Shown piece after piece: positions 1-8,661 of a stretch of 64,000 bases of DNA. This DNA comes from Imperialibacter sp. EC-SDR9 (lineage in GTDB: Bacteria; Bacteroidota; Bacteroidia; Cytophagales; Cyclobacteriaceae). Under the pieces are notes generated by a model. It was not told the origin of the DNA. It did no database searches and saw nothing but the letters and a program-made list of their open reading frames with translations. Positions within the stretch are counted from its first letter, which is position 1, and the number at the start of each line of letters is the position of its first letter. The position numbers and the translations under genes are program-made. The stretch covers positions 186,001 to 250,000 of the forward strand of contig NZ_LR701573.1 in assembly GCF_902498805.1 (NCBI RefSeq), given 5' to 3'.

Positions 1-79
1 GGCAAACATAAAAATTACCCATCCTGCCGATTTGCTGATTGCGGAAGCATTCCTGAAAAACAAAAAAAGCCCGATATAA
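1..79 (+). CDS. ispD: 2-C-methyl-D-erythritol 4-phosphate cytidylyltransferase, C-terminal end only
   Basis: Only the last 25 codons are inside the window, read from base 2 to a TAA at 77-79. The tail contains NIKIT followed by PADLLIAEAFL, which matches the usual end of IspD (NIKIT-x-PEDL-x-xAEALL). IspD makes CDP-methylerythritol in the non-mevalonate isoprenoid pathway. A hairpin with a T-rich tail follows at once, which fits the end of a transcript. The call rests on a short motif, and the body of the gene lies outside the window. Confidence 0.6.
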   Translation, partial: ANIKITHPADLLIAEAFLKNKKSPI

Positions 80-98
80 GCTACCGGGCCATTATTTT
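69..98 (+). terminator. Intrinsic terminator after ispD tail
   Basis: GCCCG (69-73) pairs with CGGGC (85-89) across an 11-base loop. It is preceded by an A-run and followed by TTATTTTA, so it could work in both directions, also serving the minus-strand gene ending at 126. Confidence 0.55.
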
Positions 99-125
99 AG
101 CCATTATTTCTATTGACGACGGGTA

Positions 126-347
126 TTAATACTCGTCCTCGTTGAAAAAGAAATCTTCTTTGGTCGGGTAGTCCGGCCATATTTCTTCAATGCTTTCGTA
201 CGGCTGACCATCATCTTCTAGCTCTTGCAGGTTTTCTACTACTTCTAGTGGTGCTCCTGATCTAATGGAGTAGTCAATTAATTCGTCCTTGGTGGCGGGC
301 CATGGGGCGTCTTCAAGATACGAAGCCAGTTCAAGTGTCCAATACAT
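126..347 (-). CDS. DUF2795 domain-containing small protein
   Basis: A 73-residue acidic protein. Residues 19-44 (ATKDELIDYSIRSGAP then a short hydrophobic helix) match the DUF2795 pattern of a small helical fold common in Bacteroidota, where homologues of about 73 residues are conserved with the same WP/EEIWPDYP-type C-terminal half. The function is not established. There is no signal peptide or membrane segment, so it is probably cytosolic. It is a single gene with about 215 bp of AT-rich DNA upstream, so it probably has its own promoter. The ending on Glu/Asp/Tyr is typical of the family. Confidence 0.75.
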   Translation of the reverse strand: MYWTLELASYLEDAPWPATKDELIDYSIRSGAPLEVVENLQELEDDGQPYESIEEIWPDYPTKEDFFFNEDEY

Positions 348-563
348 GATCTATACCTCCAATTTTGTTCTGTTTTTCAAATAGTGCGCAAAATTAGTCA
401 TCAGTTTTTGTAATCAAAGGCCTTTATTAAATTTCTCATACACAATAAGTTAAATCGGCTCTGAATTGCAGGAAAGAGGCAAAATAGGCACGCTCAATCG
501 CAGCACTGATGGCTTCATTTTATGGATAAATACAAAATTATCCAATAAAAGTTTCAAAAAGCT

Positions 564-1949
564 TCAAATTTGATCCAGCGACACTTTTAGCTCTTGTAAC
601 AGCTGCCTTTTCACAATCACTTTGCGCTTCTGGTTGAGGTATTTATTGTGAAGCATCTTGTCGAATGCCTGTTTGGTGGCATTGAGCCTGTCAAGATTTT
701 CCTGATAGGTCTGCAAATCCTGCTCGTCTCTTACCAGAAGGTCACGAATAAGCTTCATCTTGAATCGTGTCTTCTCCCGATTGTTCTTCTTGGTGTATTC
801 AGGGTCTTTGTTGGCCGCCAGGTTTTCGAGGAAGATTCTCTCCTGGCCCCGATCACAGAGAATCAGGAAGTGCTCTGTTACTTCTTTGGCTCTTTCTTTT
901 GGCACCATGCCAATGCCCTTCCATATCTGCTGCAGTTTTCTAAGCTCGTCCACACTTTCACGGGTGCCTAAGTCAGCCAGGGTTTCCGCCTCTTGAATAA
1001 GAGCAACTTTTCTTACCAAATTACTCTCAAGCTCCTCTGGAGATGGCATCACATTGGGCCGGGCGCTATAGGCTGGTCTGGCCCCGTCTTGTGGCCTGCC
1101 ACCACCGCCGTACATCGTTCTTGCCGGAGGCCCGCTCCGCCCCTGAAAGCCACCTCTGCTTTGGAAGCTTCCGGTGGGTGCGTCTGGTCTGCGGAAGAAA
1201 TAGTTGGTGTGATAGCGCAAATCTTTGTCTAGTCTACGCTTTTCTCTGGCTGGCAGCTCACCCACGTTTCTCCACTCCCTTTGAATCTCACGAACCCGGT
1301 CAATAGTGCCTGGTTCGGCTTTCTTTGGTTTCAACGACTTCAATTCGTTGATATAGTCTTCGCATTTTTGAATGCGAACATCAAATGCCTTTCTTCTGTC
1401 CTCAAAATAGACCTGCTTTCTGTCAAAAAAATCAGTAAGTTTCGTTTGAAAACTTAAATCCAGTTCAGCGTTTATTTCCTTTTTAGCATTTCCTGTTTTG
1501 ATCCAGCGATCCTTCACGTCAAGCACTTTATCAGTGGCTTCACGCCAGTCGCTCTCAGCTAGTGCCTGATCCAATTCCTCCAGTAATGCTGTTTTTATTT
1601 CACTATTTCTTTCCCTGTTTTTGGCAATGGCTACATTCAAATCTTCTTCCAGCACTGTAAGCCTTTCAAAGAGCGGATGGTAATCTCCAAGTCCGTCGTA
1701 ATTGCCAAGGGATTCCTTCATATGAAGGAGCTTCATAAGGTACGAGCCCTTATTTTCGCTTTCGTTGATGGCTTTTTCGAGCTCATCAATCTTCTGTACG
1801 AGGTGTTGAAAGCGATCCAAAAAGTATTGGATGGTTTTCTCTTCACTTTCTTTTACTTCGCCAATTTGCCTGTCAGAAAATTCCATGTAGGCCGACAGGT
1901 AAACTTTTTCGTCTGCTATATACCCAAAGGGTATGTCTCGTCTTTCCAA
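564..1949 (-). CDS. DUF349 domain-containing protein
   Basis: A 461-residue, highly charged and mostly helical protein. At least three DUF349-type segments are visible: one around residues 130-185 (DRWIKTGNAKK), one around 215-255 (IQREWRNVGELP) and one around 325-375 (LQQIWKGIGMVPKE); each carries the W-x-x-x-G-x-x-P-like core. Residues of about 258-305 form a Gly/Arg/Pro-rich low-complexity linker with RGG-like and GGGG stretches, between the second and third repeats. Relatives in Bacteroidota are annotated only as DUF349 proteins; in other bacteria DUF349 proteins have been tied to DNA damage or translation stress, but no function can be assigned here. The C-terminus is coiled-coil-like. 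It lies divergent from ettA. Confidence 0.85.
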   Translation of the reverse strand: MERRDIPFGYIADEKVYLSAYMEFSDRQIGEVKESEEKTIQYFLDRFQHLVQKIDELEKAINESENKGSYLMKLLHMKESLGNYDGLGDYHPLFERLTVLEEDLNVAIAKNRERNSEIKTALLEELDQALAESDWREATDKVLDVKDRWIKTGNAKKEINAELDLSFQTKLTDFFDRKQVYFEDRRKAFDVRIQKCEDYINELKSLKPKKAEPGTIDRVREIQREWRNVGELPAREKRRLDKDLRYHTNYFFRRPDAPTGSFQSRGGFQGRSGPPARTMYGGGGRPQDGARPAYSARPNVMPSPEELESNLVRKVALIQEAETLADLGTRESVDELRKLQQIWKGIGMVPKERAKEVTEHFLILCDRGQERIFLENLAANKDPEYTKKNNREKTRFKMKLIRDLLVRDEQDLQTYQENLDRLNATKQAFDKMLHNKYLNQKRKVIVKRQLLQELKVSLDQI

Positions 1950-2012
1950 GTTCCTAAATAATTATAATGTTGCGGATAAATGAGCATTTGGTGCAAAATA
2001 ACTAATATAAAT

Positions 2013-2050
2013 CAAAGATGAATCATTGGTAATAATTTTTACCATCTTTG
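2013..2050 (+). promoter_or_regulatory. Nested hairpin in the ettA leader
   Basis: CAAAGAT (2013-2019) pairs with ATCTTTG (2044-2050), and inside it GGTAA (2028-2032) pairs with TTACC (2039-2043). The structure ends 20 bases before the preferred ettA ATG. It could be an operator or a leader hairpin; the sequence shows only the symmetry. Confidence 0.3.
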
Positions 2051-2070
2051 AATCAATAATACCCTATACA

Positions 2071-3756
2071 ATGAGTGCAGAAAAAATAATCTTTTCAATG
2101 GCGGGTGTGAGCAAAATTCACCCCCCGAAAAAACAGGTTTTAAAGAACATTTACCTTTCATTTTTCTACGGTGCCAAGATAGGTGTCCTTGGTTTGAACG
2201 GTTCAGGCAAGTCTTCGTTGCTTAAAATTATAGCAGGGGTAGACAAGGAGTTTCAGGGGGAGGTGGTTTTCTCGCCGGGATACACCGTGGGAATGCTGGA
2301 GCAGGAGCCGCAGTTTGACCCCAATAAAACCGTAAAAGACATTGTGGAAGAAGGGGCTCAGGAGATTGTTGATTTGCTAAAGGAGTTTGAGCTAATCAAT
2401 GAGAAATTTGCAGATCCGGAGGTGCTTGACGACCCCGACGCTATGGATAAGCTGATTCAGCGCCAGGGAGAGGTGCAGGAGAAACTTGACCATGTAAACG
2501 CCTGGGAGTTGGATAGCAAGTTGGAGATTGCCATGGATGCTTTGCGGACACCTCCGGGTGATGCGCTTATCAAGAACCTTTCTGGCGGTGAAAAAAGACG
2601 AGTAGCGTTGTGTCGCTTGCTTTTGAAAGAGCCGGACGTGCTATTGCTGGATGAGCCTACCAACCACCTTGACGCTGAATCGGTGCATTGGCTGGAGCAG
2701 CATTTGCAGAACTACAAAGGGACGGTCATCGCTGTGACCCACGACCGTTATTTCCTCGACAATGTAGCAGGATGGATACTGGAGCTTGATCGTGGCGAAG
2801 GCATACCGTGGAAAGGCAATTATTCGTCCTGGCTGGAGCAAAAGCAGCAGAGAATGGCCAAGGAGGAAAAGACAGAATCGAAGCGTCAGAAGACTTTACA
2901 GCGTGAGTTGGAATGGATCAGGATGTCACCTAAGGCTCGACAAGCGAAAGGAAAGGCTCGTTTGAATGCCTACGATAAAATGGCTGGCGAGGAAGTCAAA
3001 GAAAAAGAAGCTAAGCTGGATCTTTTTATTCCGAATGGGCCAAGGTTGGGCAATAAAGTCATTGAGGCAACAGGGCTTTCAAAGGCATTTGGTGATAAGC
3101 TGCTTTTTGAGAACCTGTCGTTCGCATTGCCACCTGCGGGAATAGTCGGCATTATTGGGCCTAACGGTGCTGGTAAAACGACGCTCTTCAAATTGATAAC
3201 CGGGAAGCTTCAGCCTGACGCCGGGTCATTTGAAGTGGGTTCCACAGTGGTGACTGGTTATGTCGATCAGGAGCACGATAACCTTGATCCCAACAAAACG
3301 GTGTGGCAGACGATTTCCGAAGGAAATGAATTGATGGAATTGGGAGGCAAGCAGCTTAATTCACGAGCATACGTAAGCAAGTTCAATTTTGCAGGCAATG
3401 ATCAGGAGAAAAAGGTTGGAGTGCTTTCCGGGGGCGAAAGAAACCGGGTGCACCTGGCATTAACGCTAAAAATGGGCGCTAACTTGTTGCTGCTTGATGA
3501 ACCTACCAACGACCTGGATGTAAACACGTTGCGGGCACTTGAGGATGCGCTGGAAGATTTTGCAGGCTGCGCCGTCATTATTTCTCACGATAGGTGGTTC
3601 CTGGACAGAATTTGTACGCATATTCTGGCGTTTGAAGGAGATAGCCAGGTCTATTGGTTTGAAGGCAACTACACGGACTATGAGGAAAATAGAAAAGCTC
3701 GCCTTGGCGGTGATATTATGCCTACCAGAATCAAATACCGAAAGATGACTAAGTAG
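2071..3756 (+). CDS. ettA: Energy-dependent translational throttle protein EttA (ABC-F)
   Basis: A 561-residue soluble protein with two ABC ATPase domains and no membrane segments. The first Walker A is at residues 41-49 (GLNGSGKSS), with LSGGEKRR and LLLDEPTNHLD after it; the second Walker A is at about 363 (GPNGAGKTT), with LSGGERNR and LLLDEPTNDLD. The charged linker between them fits the ABC-F P-site tRNA-interaction motif. Length is close to E. coli EttA (555). EttA binds the ribosomal E site and gates the first elongation steps according to ATP/ADP. The open frame extends upstream to 2026, but the ATG at 2071 (MSAEK) matches the family N-terminus. It ends with a strong terminator. Confidence 0.95.
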   Translation: MSAEKIIFSMAGVSKIHPPKKQVLKNIYLSFFYGAKIGVLGLNGSGKSSLLKIIAGVDKEFQGEVVFSPGYTVGMLEQEPQFDPNKTVKDIVEEGAQEIVDLLKEFELINEKFADPEVLDDPDAMDKLIQRQGEVQEKLDHVNAWELDSKLEIAMDALRTPPGDALIKNLSGGEKRRVALCRLLLKEPDVLLLDEPTNHLDAESVHWLEQHLQNYKGTVIAVTHDRYFLDNVAGWILELDRGEGIPWKGNYSSWLEQKQQRMAKEEKTESKRQKTLQRELEWIRMSPKARQAKGKARLNAYDKMAGEEVKEKEAKLDLFIPNGPRLGNKVIEATGLSKAFGDKLLFENLSFALPPAGIVGIIGPNGAGKTTLFKLITGKLQPDAGSFEVGSTVVTGYVDQEHDNLDPNKTVWQTISEGNELMELGGKQLNSRAYVSKFNFAGNDQEKKVGVLSGGERNRVHLALTLKMGANLLLLDEPTNDLDVNTLRALEDALEDFAGCAVIISHDRWFLDRICTHILAFEGDSQVYWFEGNYTDYEENRKARLGGDIMPTRIKYRKMTK

Positions 3757-3796
3757 CGGGTGAGAATTGGATAATGTTTCCTGAAGAGTTATTTTG

Positions 3797-3825
3797 AAGC
3801 TGCTGGTTTTCGGCAGCTTTTTTTA
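3797..3825 (+). terminator. Intrinsic terminator of ettA
   Basis: AAGCTGC (3797-3803) pairs with GCAGCTT (3813-3819) and is followed by a run of Ts, 40 bases after the ettA stop. Confidence 0.85.
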
Positions 3826-3900
3826 TTGCAAACAACGGGAAAGGATGAACGGTATTCTCCTGAGCCTTATATTTTATTACCTTCATAGATTCAATCGGGT

Positions 3901-4665
3901 ATGAAAATGAAAAACACGACACTAACAACACTCTTTGTATTAACGATTTTTGGTTTTACGCAATCTTGCGCTCAAAATCAAACCATCAAACTGACCGATC
4001 AGGAGATCAGCGATGGATGGAAATTACTGTGGGATGGCAAAACGACCGAAGGTTGGAGAGGAGCCAAGCTTGATAAGTTTCCTACCAAGGGCTGGCAAAT
4101 GAAAGACGGCGTGCTGACGATATTGGCAACCGACGGTGCCGAAGCGACAGGCCCCGGCGATATTGTTACTGACAAAACGTATGGAAATTTTGAGCTGCAA
4201 TTAGAGTTCAAAATTACTCCCGGAGCCAACAGTGGCATCAAGTATTTTGTGGATCCTGAAATGAACAAAGGCTCAGGTTCGGCTATTGGCTGCGAGTTTC
4301 AGGTGCTTGACGACGAGCTGCATCCCGATGCTAAAATGGGTGTGAACGGAAACCGTACATTATCGTCATTGTACGATTTGATTACAGCGGAGAATTTGTC
4401 TGATCCGGGGCAGCCAGTGCCGTTCAATGGTGTGGGCACCTGGAATACCGCAAAAGTAGTTTCAAAGGATGGCCATGTGGAACACTGGCTGAACGGCACC
4501 AAGGTGGTGGAATACGAGCGCTTCTCGCAAATGTTTAGAGCCCTGGTCGCTTACAGCAAGTACAGCAAGTGGCCGGAGTTTGGCAGGTGGCCAGTAGGTC
4601 ACATCCTGCTTCAAGATCACGGAAACGAAGTGAGTTATAAGAATATTAGAATCAGAGAATTATAA
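3901..4665 (+). CDS. DUF1080 (3-keto-disaccharide hydrolase family) lipoprotein
   Basis: 254 residues. The N-terminus is a lipoprotein signal: a charged start, a hydrophobic stretch, then a TQSC lipobox-like site with Cys at 23. The mature part has the DUF1080 jelly-roll marks: [14 protein letters not shown] near residue 38, [20 protein letters not shown], and ANSGIKYFV. Pfam now describes this family as 3-keto-disaccharide hydrolases because some members cleave 3-keto-glucosides. It sits 12 bp upstream of a Tat-exported Gfo/Idh/MocA oxidoreductase, a pairing that fits oxidation of a sugar at C3 followed by hydrolysis outside the cytoplasm. Substrate is unknown. Confidence 0.85.
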   Translation: MKMKNTTLTTLFVLTIFGFTQSCAQNQTIKLTDQEISDGWKLLWDGKTTEGWRGAKLDKFPTKGWQMKDGVLTILATDGAEATGPGDIVTDKTYGNFELQLEFKITPGANSGIKYFVDPEMNKGSGSAIGCEFQVLDDELHPDAKMGVNGNRTLSSLYDLITAENLSDPGQPVPFNGVGTWNTAKVVSKDGHVEHWLNGTKVVEYERFSQMFRALVAYSKYSKWPEFGRWPVGHILLQDHGNEVSYKNIRIREL

Positions 4666-4677
4666 AATTTCAAAGCG

Positions 4678-6006
4678 ATGCCTACTAATAACGAAAGAAG
4701 AGAATTCATCAAGAAAACAGCTTTGGGGACCGTCGGCCTTTCATTTGCCATGTCAGCCAGAAGCTATGGCTCCATTCTTGGAGCCAACGATCGTGTGAAC
4801 TTTGCAGTGGTGGGAGCCAATAGCAGAGGCAGGGCCCATATTTCGGCCATTTCGAAAGTGAACAATGCCAGCCTGGGTTATCTGTGCGATGTTGACTCCA
4901 GGGTATTTGACTCAGCGGGTGCTCACATAGAAAAGGCGATGGGCAAAAAAGCCAAAACAGAGAAGGATTTTCGTAAGCTCCTTGAGAACAAAGATGTTGA
5001 CGCCATTACTATAGCCACCCCTGAGCACTGGCATGCACCGATGGGCATCATGGGCGCTAACGCCGGCAAACACGTATACATCGAAAAGCCTTGCAGCCAT
5101 AATCCGAATGAAACGGGTATGTTGGTTGCATCACAAAAGAAAAACAAAATTGTGATGCAAATGGGTAACCAGCAGCGCTCAGGGTTAGCGTCAAAGGAAG
5201 CCATAAGTGACATCAGAAATGGAATCATTGGCAAAGCCTATGCGTGCAAAGCCTGGTATGCAAATGCTCGCAAGTCGATAGGCGTGGGCAAGCCTGCTCC
5301 GGTGCCGGAGTGGCTAGACTGGGAGCTTTGGCAAGGCCCGGCCCCCCGGAAGGAATTCAAGGACAACGTAGTGCATTATAACTGGCATTGGTTCAAGCAC
5401 TGGGGCACTGGTGAGCTGCATAACAATGGAACTCATGAAATAGACATAAGCCGTTGGGCGCTTGGCGTCGATTATCCCACAAAAGTTTCCTCGTCCGGTG
5501 GTCGCTATGCGTTTCAGGATGATTGGGAATACTATGATACTCAAATGGTTAACTATGAGTTCGAAGGCGGTAAAATGATTACCTGGGAAGGCAGGAGCTG
5601 CAACGGGTTTGACGTTTACAACAGAGGCAGAGGCGTAACCATCCATGGCACAGAAGGAACAATCCTACTCGACAGAAACTCCTATCAGTTATTTGACATG
5701 TCAGGTAAGCTGGTGAAAGAAGTGAAGGAAGGCGCTGAAAGCGCTACGACCAACACAATGGGCGAAGGCATTTTGGATGTGTATCATTTTAACAATTTTG
5801 CAGACGCCATTCGTGAAGGCAAAACGTTGAACGCTCCCATTGCTGATGCTTCCATTAGTACTCAGCTTTGTCACTTTGGAAATATTTCTCAGGAAACAGG
5901 AAGAACCCTGAACATTGATCCTGCTAAAGGGCAGATCTTGAATGACAAAGAAGCGCTTAAAAATTGGAGCAGAGAATATCAGAAGGGCTGGGCTCCGGTT
6001 GTTTAA
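4678..6006 (+). CDS. Gfo/Idh/MocA family oxidoreductase, Tat-exported
   Basis: 442 residues. The N-terminus carries a twin-arginine signal (RREFIKK followed by a hydrophobic stretch, residues 7-27), so the folded, cofactor-loaded enzyme is predicted to be exported. The Rossmann part begins at about residue 40 (NFAVVGANSRGRAH). The family motif EKP is present (HVYIEKPCSHN), followed by the active-site region GELHNNGTHEIDISRWALG, whose H-x-x-D/E pattern is usual. Such enzymes oxidise or reduce sugars and inositols with NAD(P). It is transcribed with the DUF1080 lipoprotein. A role in 3-keto-glycoside metabolism is inferred from that neighbour, not from the sequence itself. Confidence 0.88.
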   Translation: MPTNNERREFIKKTALGTVGLSFAMSARSYGSILGANDRVNFAVVGANSRGRAHISAISKVNNASLGYLCDVDSRVFDSAGAHIEKAMGKKAKTEKDFRKLLENKDVDAITIATPEHWHAPMGIMGANAGKHVYIEKPCSHNPNETGMLVASQKKNKIVMQMGNQQRSGLASKEAISDIRNGIIGKAYACKAWYANARKSIGVGKPAPVPEWLDWELWQGPAPRKEFKDNVVHYNWHWFKHWGTGELHNNGTHEIDISRWALGVDYPTKVSSSGGRYAFQDDWEYYDTQMVNYEFEGGKMITWEGRSCNGFDVYNRGRGVTIHGTEGTILLDRNSYQLFDMSGKLVKEVKEGAESATTNTMGEGILDVYHFNNFADAIREGKTLNAPIADASISTQLCHFGNISQETGRTLNIDPAKGQILNDKEALKNWSREYQKGWAPVV

Positions 6007-6069
6007 GTTTCATTGTTGAAAAATTGACTTATTAGTTGGAAAATATCAGAGCTTCACTGATCTGCTTAT

Positions 6070-6077
6070 TACTTTTG
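6070..6077 (+). promoter_or_regulatory. Bacteroidota-type -7 element for the TerC gene
   Basis: TACTTTTG matches TAnnTTTG, 27 bases before the ATG at 6104. No clear -33 TTG was found at the usual distance. Confidence 0.4.
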
Positions 6078-6103
6078 TAGCAGATTGAAACCAGTTGTTT
6101 ATT

Positions 6104-6844
6104 ATGAGCTTTGATATTTTCCTTCAACCATCTTCGTGGATTGCCCTTCTCACCCTCACTTTTCTTGAGATTGTTCTAGGGATAGATAATATCCTCTTTA
6201 TTTCCATTGTCTCAAAAGGGCTGCCTGACCTCCAGCAAAAGAGAGCCAGGACTGTTGGGCTTGGCCTTGCGCTGGTAATGCGCATTGGTCTGTTATTTGG
6301 CATCAACTATATCACACGGCTTATCAACCCACTTTTCTCACTTTTTGGCACCGACCTTAGCGGAAGGGATCTTGTGCTGATGGCTGGTGGTATGTTTCTG
6401 GTATTTAAGTCGGTCATGGAGGTGCACCAGAAAATGGAGGGAGACGACTCAGAAAAGGCGTCCAAGTCGGCAACCTTGCTCAATGTCATTGTTCAAATTG
6501 TGTTGCTCGACATGATTTTCTCTTTCGATTCGATCCTTACCGCCGTTGGGCTCACTGAGCACCTGCTGCTGATGATCATAGCCGTTGTTATTTCCATGGG
6601 CGTAATGATGGTGTTCGCAGGGTCTATCAGCAACTTTATTCATAATCACCCCACACTGGAAGTACTGGCACTTTCCTTCCTCATCTTAATCGGATTTATG
6701 TTATTCATCGAAGGCTGGCATTACCACGTGCCGAAAGGGTACATCTACTTTGCGGTGTTCTTCGCCCTGGTTGTAGAAGTCATTAATATGAGGATGCGAA
6801 AAGCCAGAAATCCTGTCAAACTCAAGAGGAGGATGGAAGAGTGA
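6104..6844 (+). CDS. TerC family integral membrane protein
   Basis: 246 residues with about seven hydrophobic segments. Two family signatures carrying membrane-embedded acidic residues are seen: EIVLGIDNILFISIV near residue 22, and DMIFSFDSILTAVG in the middle. TerC/Alx proteins are linked to tellurite resistance and, more recently, to manganese export and metal loading of exported proteins. The upstream TTG at 6095 is in frame, but the ATG at 6104 is 27 bases after a good -7 element and is preferred. It stands alone; its stop codon directly abuts that of the convergent Omp85-like gene (TGATCA). The metal handled is not evident. Confidence 0.9.
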   Translation: MSFDIFLQPSSWIALLTLTFLEIVLGIDNILFISIVSKGLPDLQQKRARTVGLGLALVMRIGLLFGINYITRLINPLFSLFGTDLSGRDLVLMAGGMFLVFKSVMEVHQKMEGDDSEKASKSATLLNVIVQIVLLDMIFSFDSILTAVGLTEHLLLMIIAVVISMGVMMVFAGSISNFIHNHPTLEVLALSFLILIGFMLFIEGWHYHVPKGYIYFAVFFALVVEVINMRMRKARNPVKLKRRMEE

Positions 6845-8089
6845 TCAAAAGTATTGACCTATCCCAAACACAAAGTCACCACTTTCTCTAAAGTCATGAC
6901 CGTAATCAATTCTCAACACTGTATCAAATCCATGCTTGTAAATTAGTCGAAGGCCAGCTCCGCTGAAACTCTTCATGTTTTTACTCATAGTAAAATCCTT
7001 GAAATTGCCACCGGGCAGGCGCCATGTCCCCAGATCTGTAAACACTACCCCCTGGCCTGCTATCTTGTTGCCATCGAAGATGGTCTGTCGGAATTCTGCG
7101 TTTAGTACCACCGAGCCTGTCCCTCGGTCTACCCTGTTACCCACGCCCCTGATATTTACGAAATTGTCGAGCACGAACGGAGCGAAAGGACGGTTCACGT
7201 TGGTGGACAGCCCTATCCTTAACCTCACGGCTATGTTGGCACTTTTGTAAGGCTTTGAAAAGAACTTTAGGTCGTTAAAAAATAGGTCAAACCTTTCTGT
7301 GCTCGCAAATCGGTCGATGGTCTGGACATTTAGTTGATTAAACCATCCTTTTATATAGAAGAGGTTGTAGTTGAGGTAATTGCTTGTGAAGGCTGCTTTT
7401 GCCTGTAGACCAGCTCTGCGAAACATCAGGGCTTTTTTGTTTCCATTATCATCCCTTTCCATATACTTTTCATCCAGCCCTGAAACCCCCACTTCAAGGC
7501 TCTGTTGAAACGAAAAGTGCCTAATCGAAGAGATGCCCAAATTCAAATTGTCATAGTCATATGTGCCATCAGATCCATCGATTGTAATTGGCTCAACGGT
7601 GGACCACTTTGTCAGGCTGCTTGTAAAACTCCAGGGGGTACCATGGATTCTATTCAAACGATACTTCAGCACTGCGGAGTGTCTATCGTAGTACTGGTAG
7701 TAGGCAATGAGCTCATGCCCCTTGCCGCTAATGTTTGAGTCTTGCACACCTACTCTGCACCAAAAGTTTTTATAGGACTTACCTAAACCAAAAATTGGTT
7801 CCACACTAAGAAGTTCGCTGCAAGTAAAGGTTAGCCGATACGCCCCGGTTTCCAGTATGTATGTAACACTTACCTCACCGATTGTAGGAAGATTAGCAAG
7901 CCGTTGCCTGTCGTTTTCAACCTTTAAGGAGTCATAGGTTTCGCCTGGCCGGGAGTAGATGAACTGCCTTAGATATTGCTCCTCCGTTCTTTTAATTCCT
8001 TTGATTTCAATGCTTTCGATAACCTCCTGGGCATCTGACATAAAGCAGATCGAAATATTAAGAATAATGGCGGCGAAACACCTGATCAT
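6845..8089 (-). CDS. Short Omp85/BamA-TamA-like outer membrane protein
   Basis: 414 residues with a signal peptide (about 1-20). Residues 22-85 look like a single POTRA domain (IESIEIKGIKRTEEQYL...). The remainder is rich in alternating beta-barrel strands, with a conserved GTGSVVLNAEFRQ stretch and a C-terminal aromatic (GIGQYF), as in Omp85 barrels. BamA has five POTRA domains and about 800 residues and TamA three; one POTRA plus a barrel is closer to small surface-antigen proteins of Bacteroidota. It is the last gene of a tight four-gene envelope operon. It may insert or export a partner across the outer membrane; the substrate is unknown. Confidence 0.75.
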   Translation of the reverse strand: MIRCFAAIILNISICFMSDAQEVIESIEIKGIKRTEEQYLRQFIYSRPGETYDSLKVENDRQRLANLPTIGEVSVTYILETGAYRLTFTCSELLSVEPIFGLGKSYKNFWCRVGVQDSNISGKGHELIAYYQYYDRHSAVLKYRLNRIHGTPWSFTSSLTKWSTVEPITIDGSDGTYDYDNLNLGISSIRHFSFQQSLEVGVSGLDEKYMERDDNGNKKALMFRRAGLQAKAAFTSNYLNYNLFYIKGWFNQLNVQTIDRFASTERFDLFFNDLKFFSKPYKSANIAVRLRIGLSTNVNRPFAPFVLDNFVNIRGVGNRVDRGTGSVVLNAEFRQTIFDGNKIAGQGVVFTDLGTWRLPGGNFKDFTMSKNMKSFSGAGLRLIYKHGFDTVLRIDYGHDFRESGDFVFGIGQYF

Positions 8090-8095
8090 ACAGTT

Positions 8096-8659
8096 TTAAC
8101 TACCCGATGGCATGGTATTCACTTTCAAGTCGATTTGAACCTCGTCGGCCATGCTAAAGCTTCTCCCCCCAACCCCAAAGTCTCTGCGGTTTATGGCAAA
8201 ACTACCTGAGAAGACGATAACAGTATCGTCGTTCTTTGTCGACTTTTGCACAGTAAATGGGAAAATGACTTCCTTCTCTGTCTCTTTAATCTTGAGTAGA
8301 CCGGTCACACGGTAGCCACTATCGCTTAGTTTGACGATAGTTGATGAAATGAATCGAATAGAAGGGTAATTTTCAACATCGAAGTACTCTTCTTTCTTCA
8401 GGTGCGAGTCTCTCAGGTCAATACCCGTATTGAGAGAGCTCGTTTGAAGTGTCACGTCGAACATTGATTTCGTTAAATTGGTTGGGTCAAATGTAATTTG
8501 ACCAGCTATTTCGTTCATGGCGCCCTCCACATTGATGCCAAAGTTCTTTATGGAAAAGGTGATGGCAGTTCCGTTTGATGCCGGAACGTAACCTTGTCCA
8601 AAAACCGAAGGTGACAGCGCTACAGCGAGAAATGCTAACACAGTTTTTAGTACCGACAT
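8096..8659 (-). CDS. YceI family periplasmic protein
   Basis: 187 residues with an N-terminal signal peptide (about 1-21, ending SVFGQ). The mature part is a YceI lipocalin-like barrel: TAITFSIKNFGINVEGAMNEIAG at the start, then LTKSMFDVTLQTSSLNTGIDLRDSHLK and the EEYFDVENYPSIRF motif, which is the family signature. YceI proteins bind isoprenoid or amphiphilic ligands in the periplasm. The end FAINRRDFGVGG is also typical. It lies 2 bp from the DM13 gene and 6 bp from the Omp85-like gene, so it is co-transcribed with both. Confidence 0.93.
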   Translation of the reverse strand: MSVLKTVLAFLAVALSPSVFGQGYVPASNGTAITFSIKNFGINVEGAMNEIAGQITFDPTNLTKSMFDVTLQTSSLNTGIDLRDSHLKKEEYFDVENYPSIRFISSTIVKLSDSGYRVTGLLKIKETEKEVIFPFTVQKSTKNDDTVIVFSGSFAINRRDFGVGGRSFSMADEVQIDLKVNTMPSGS

Positions 8660-8661
8660 TT

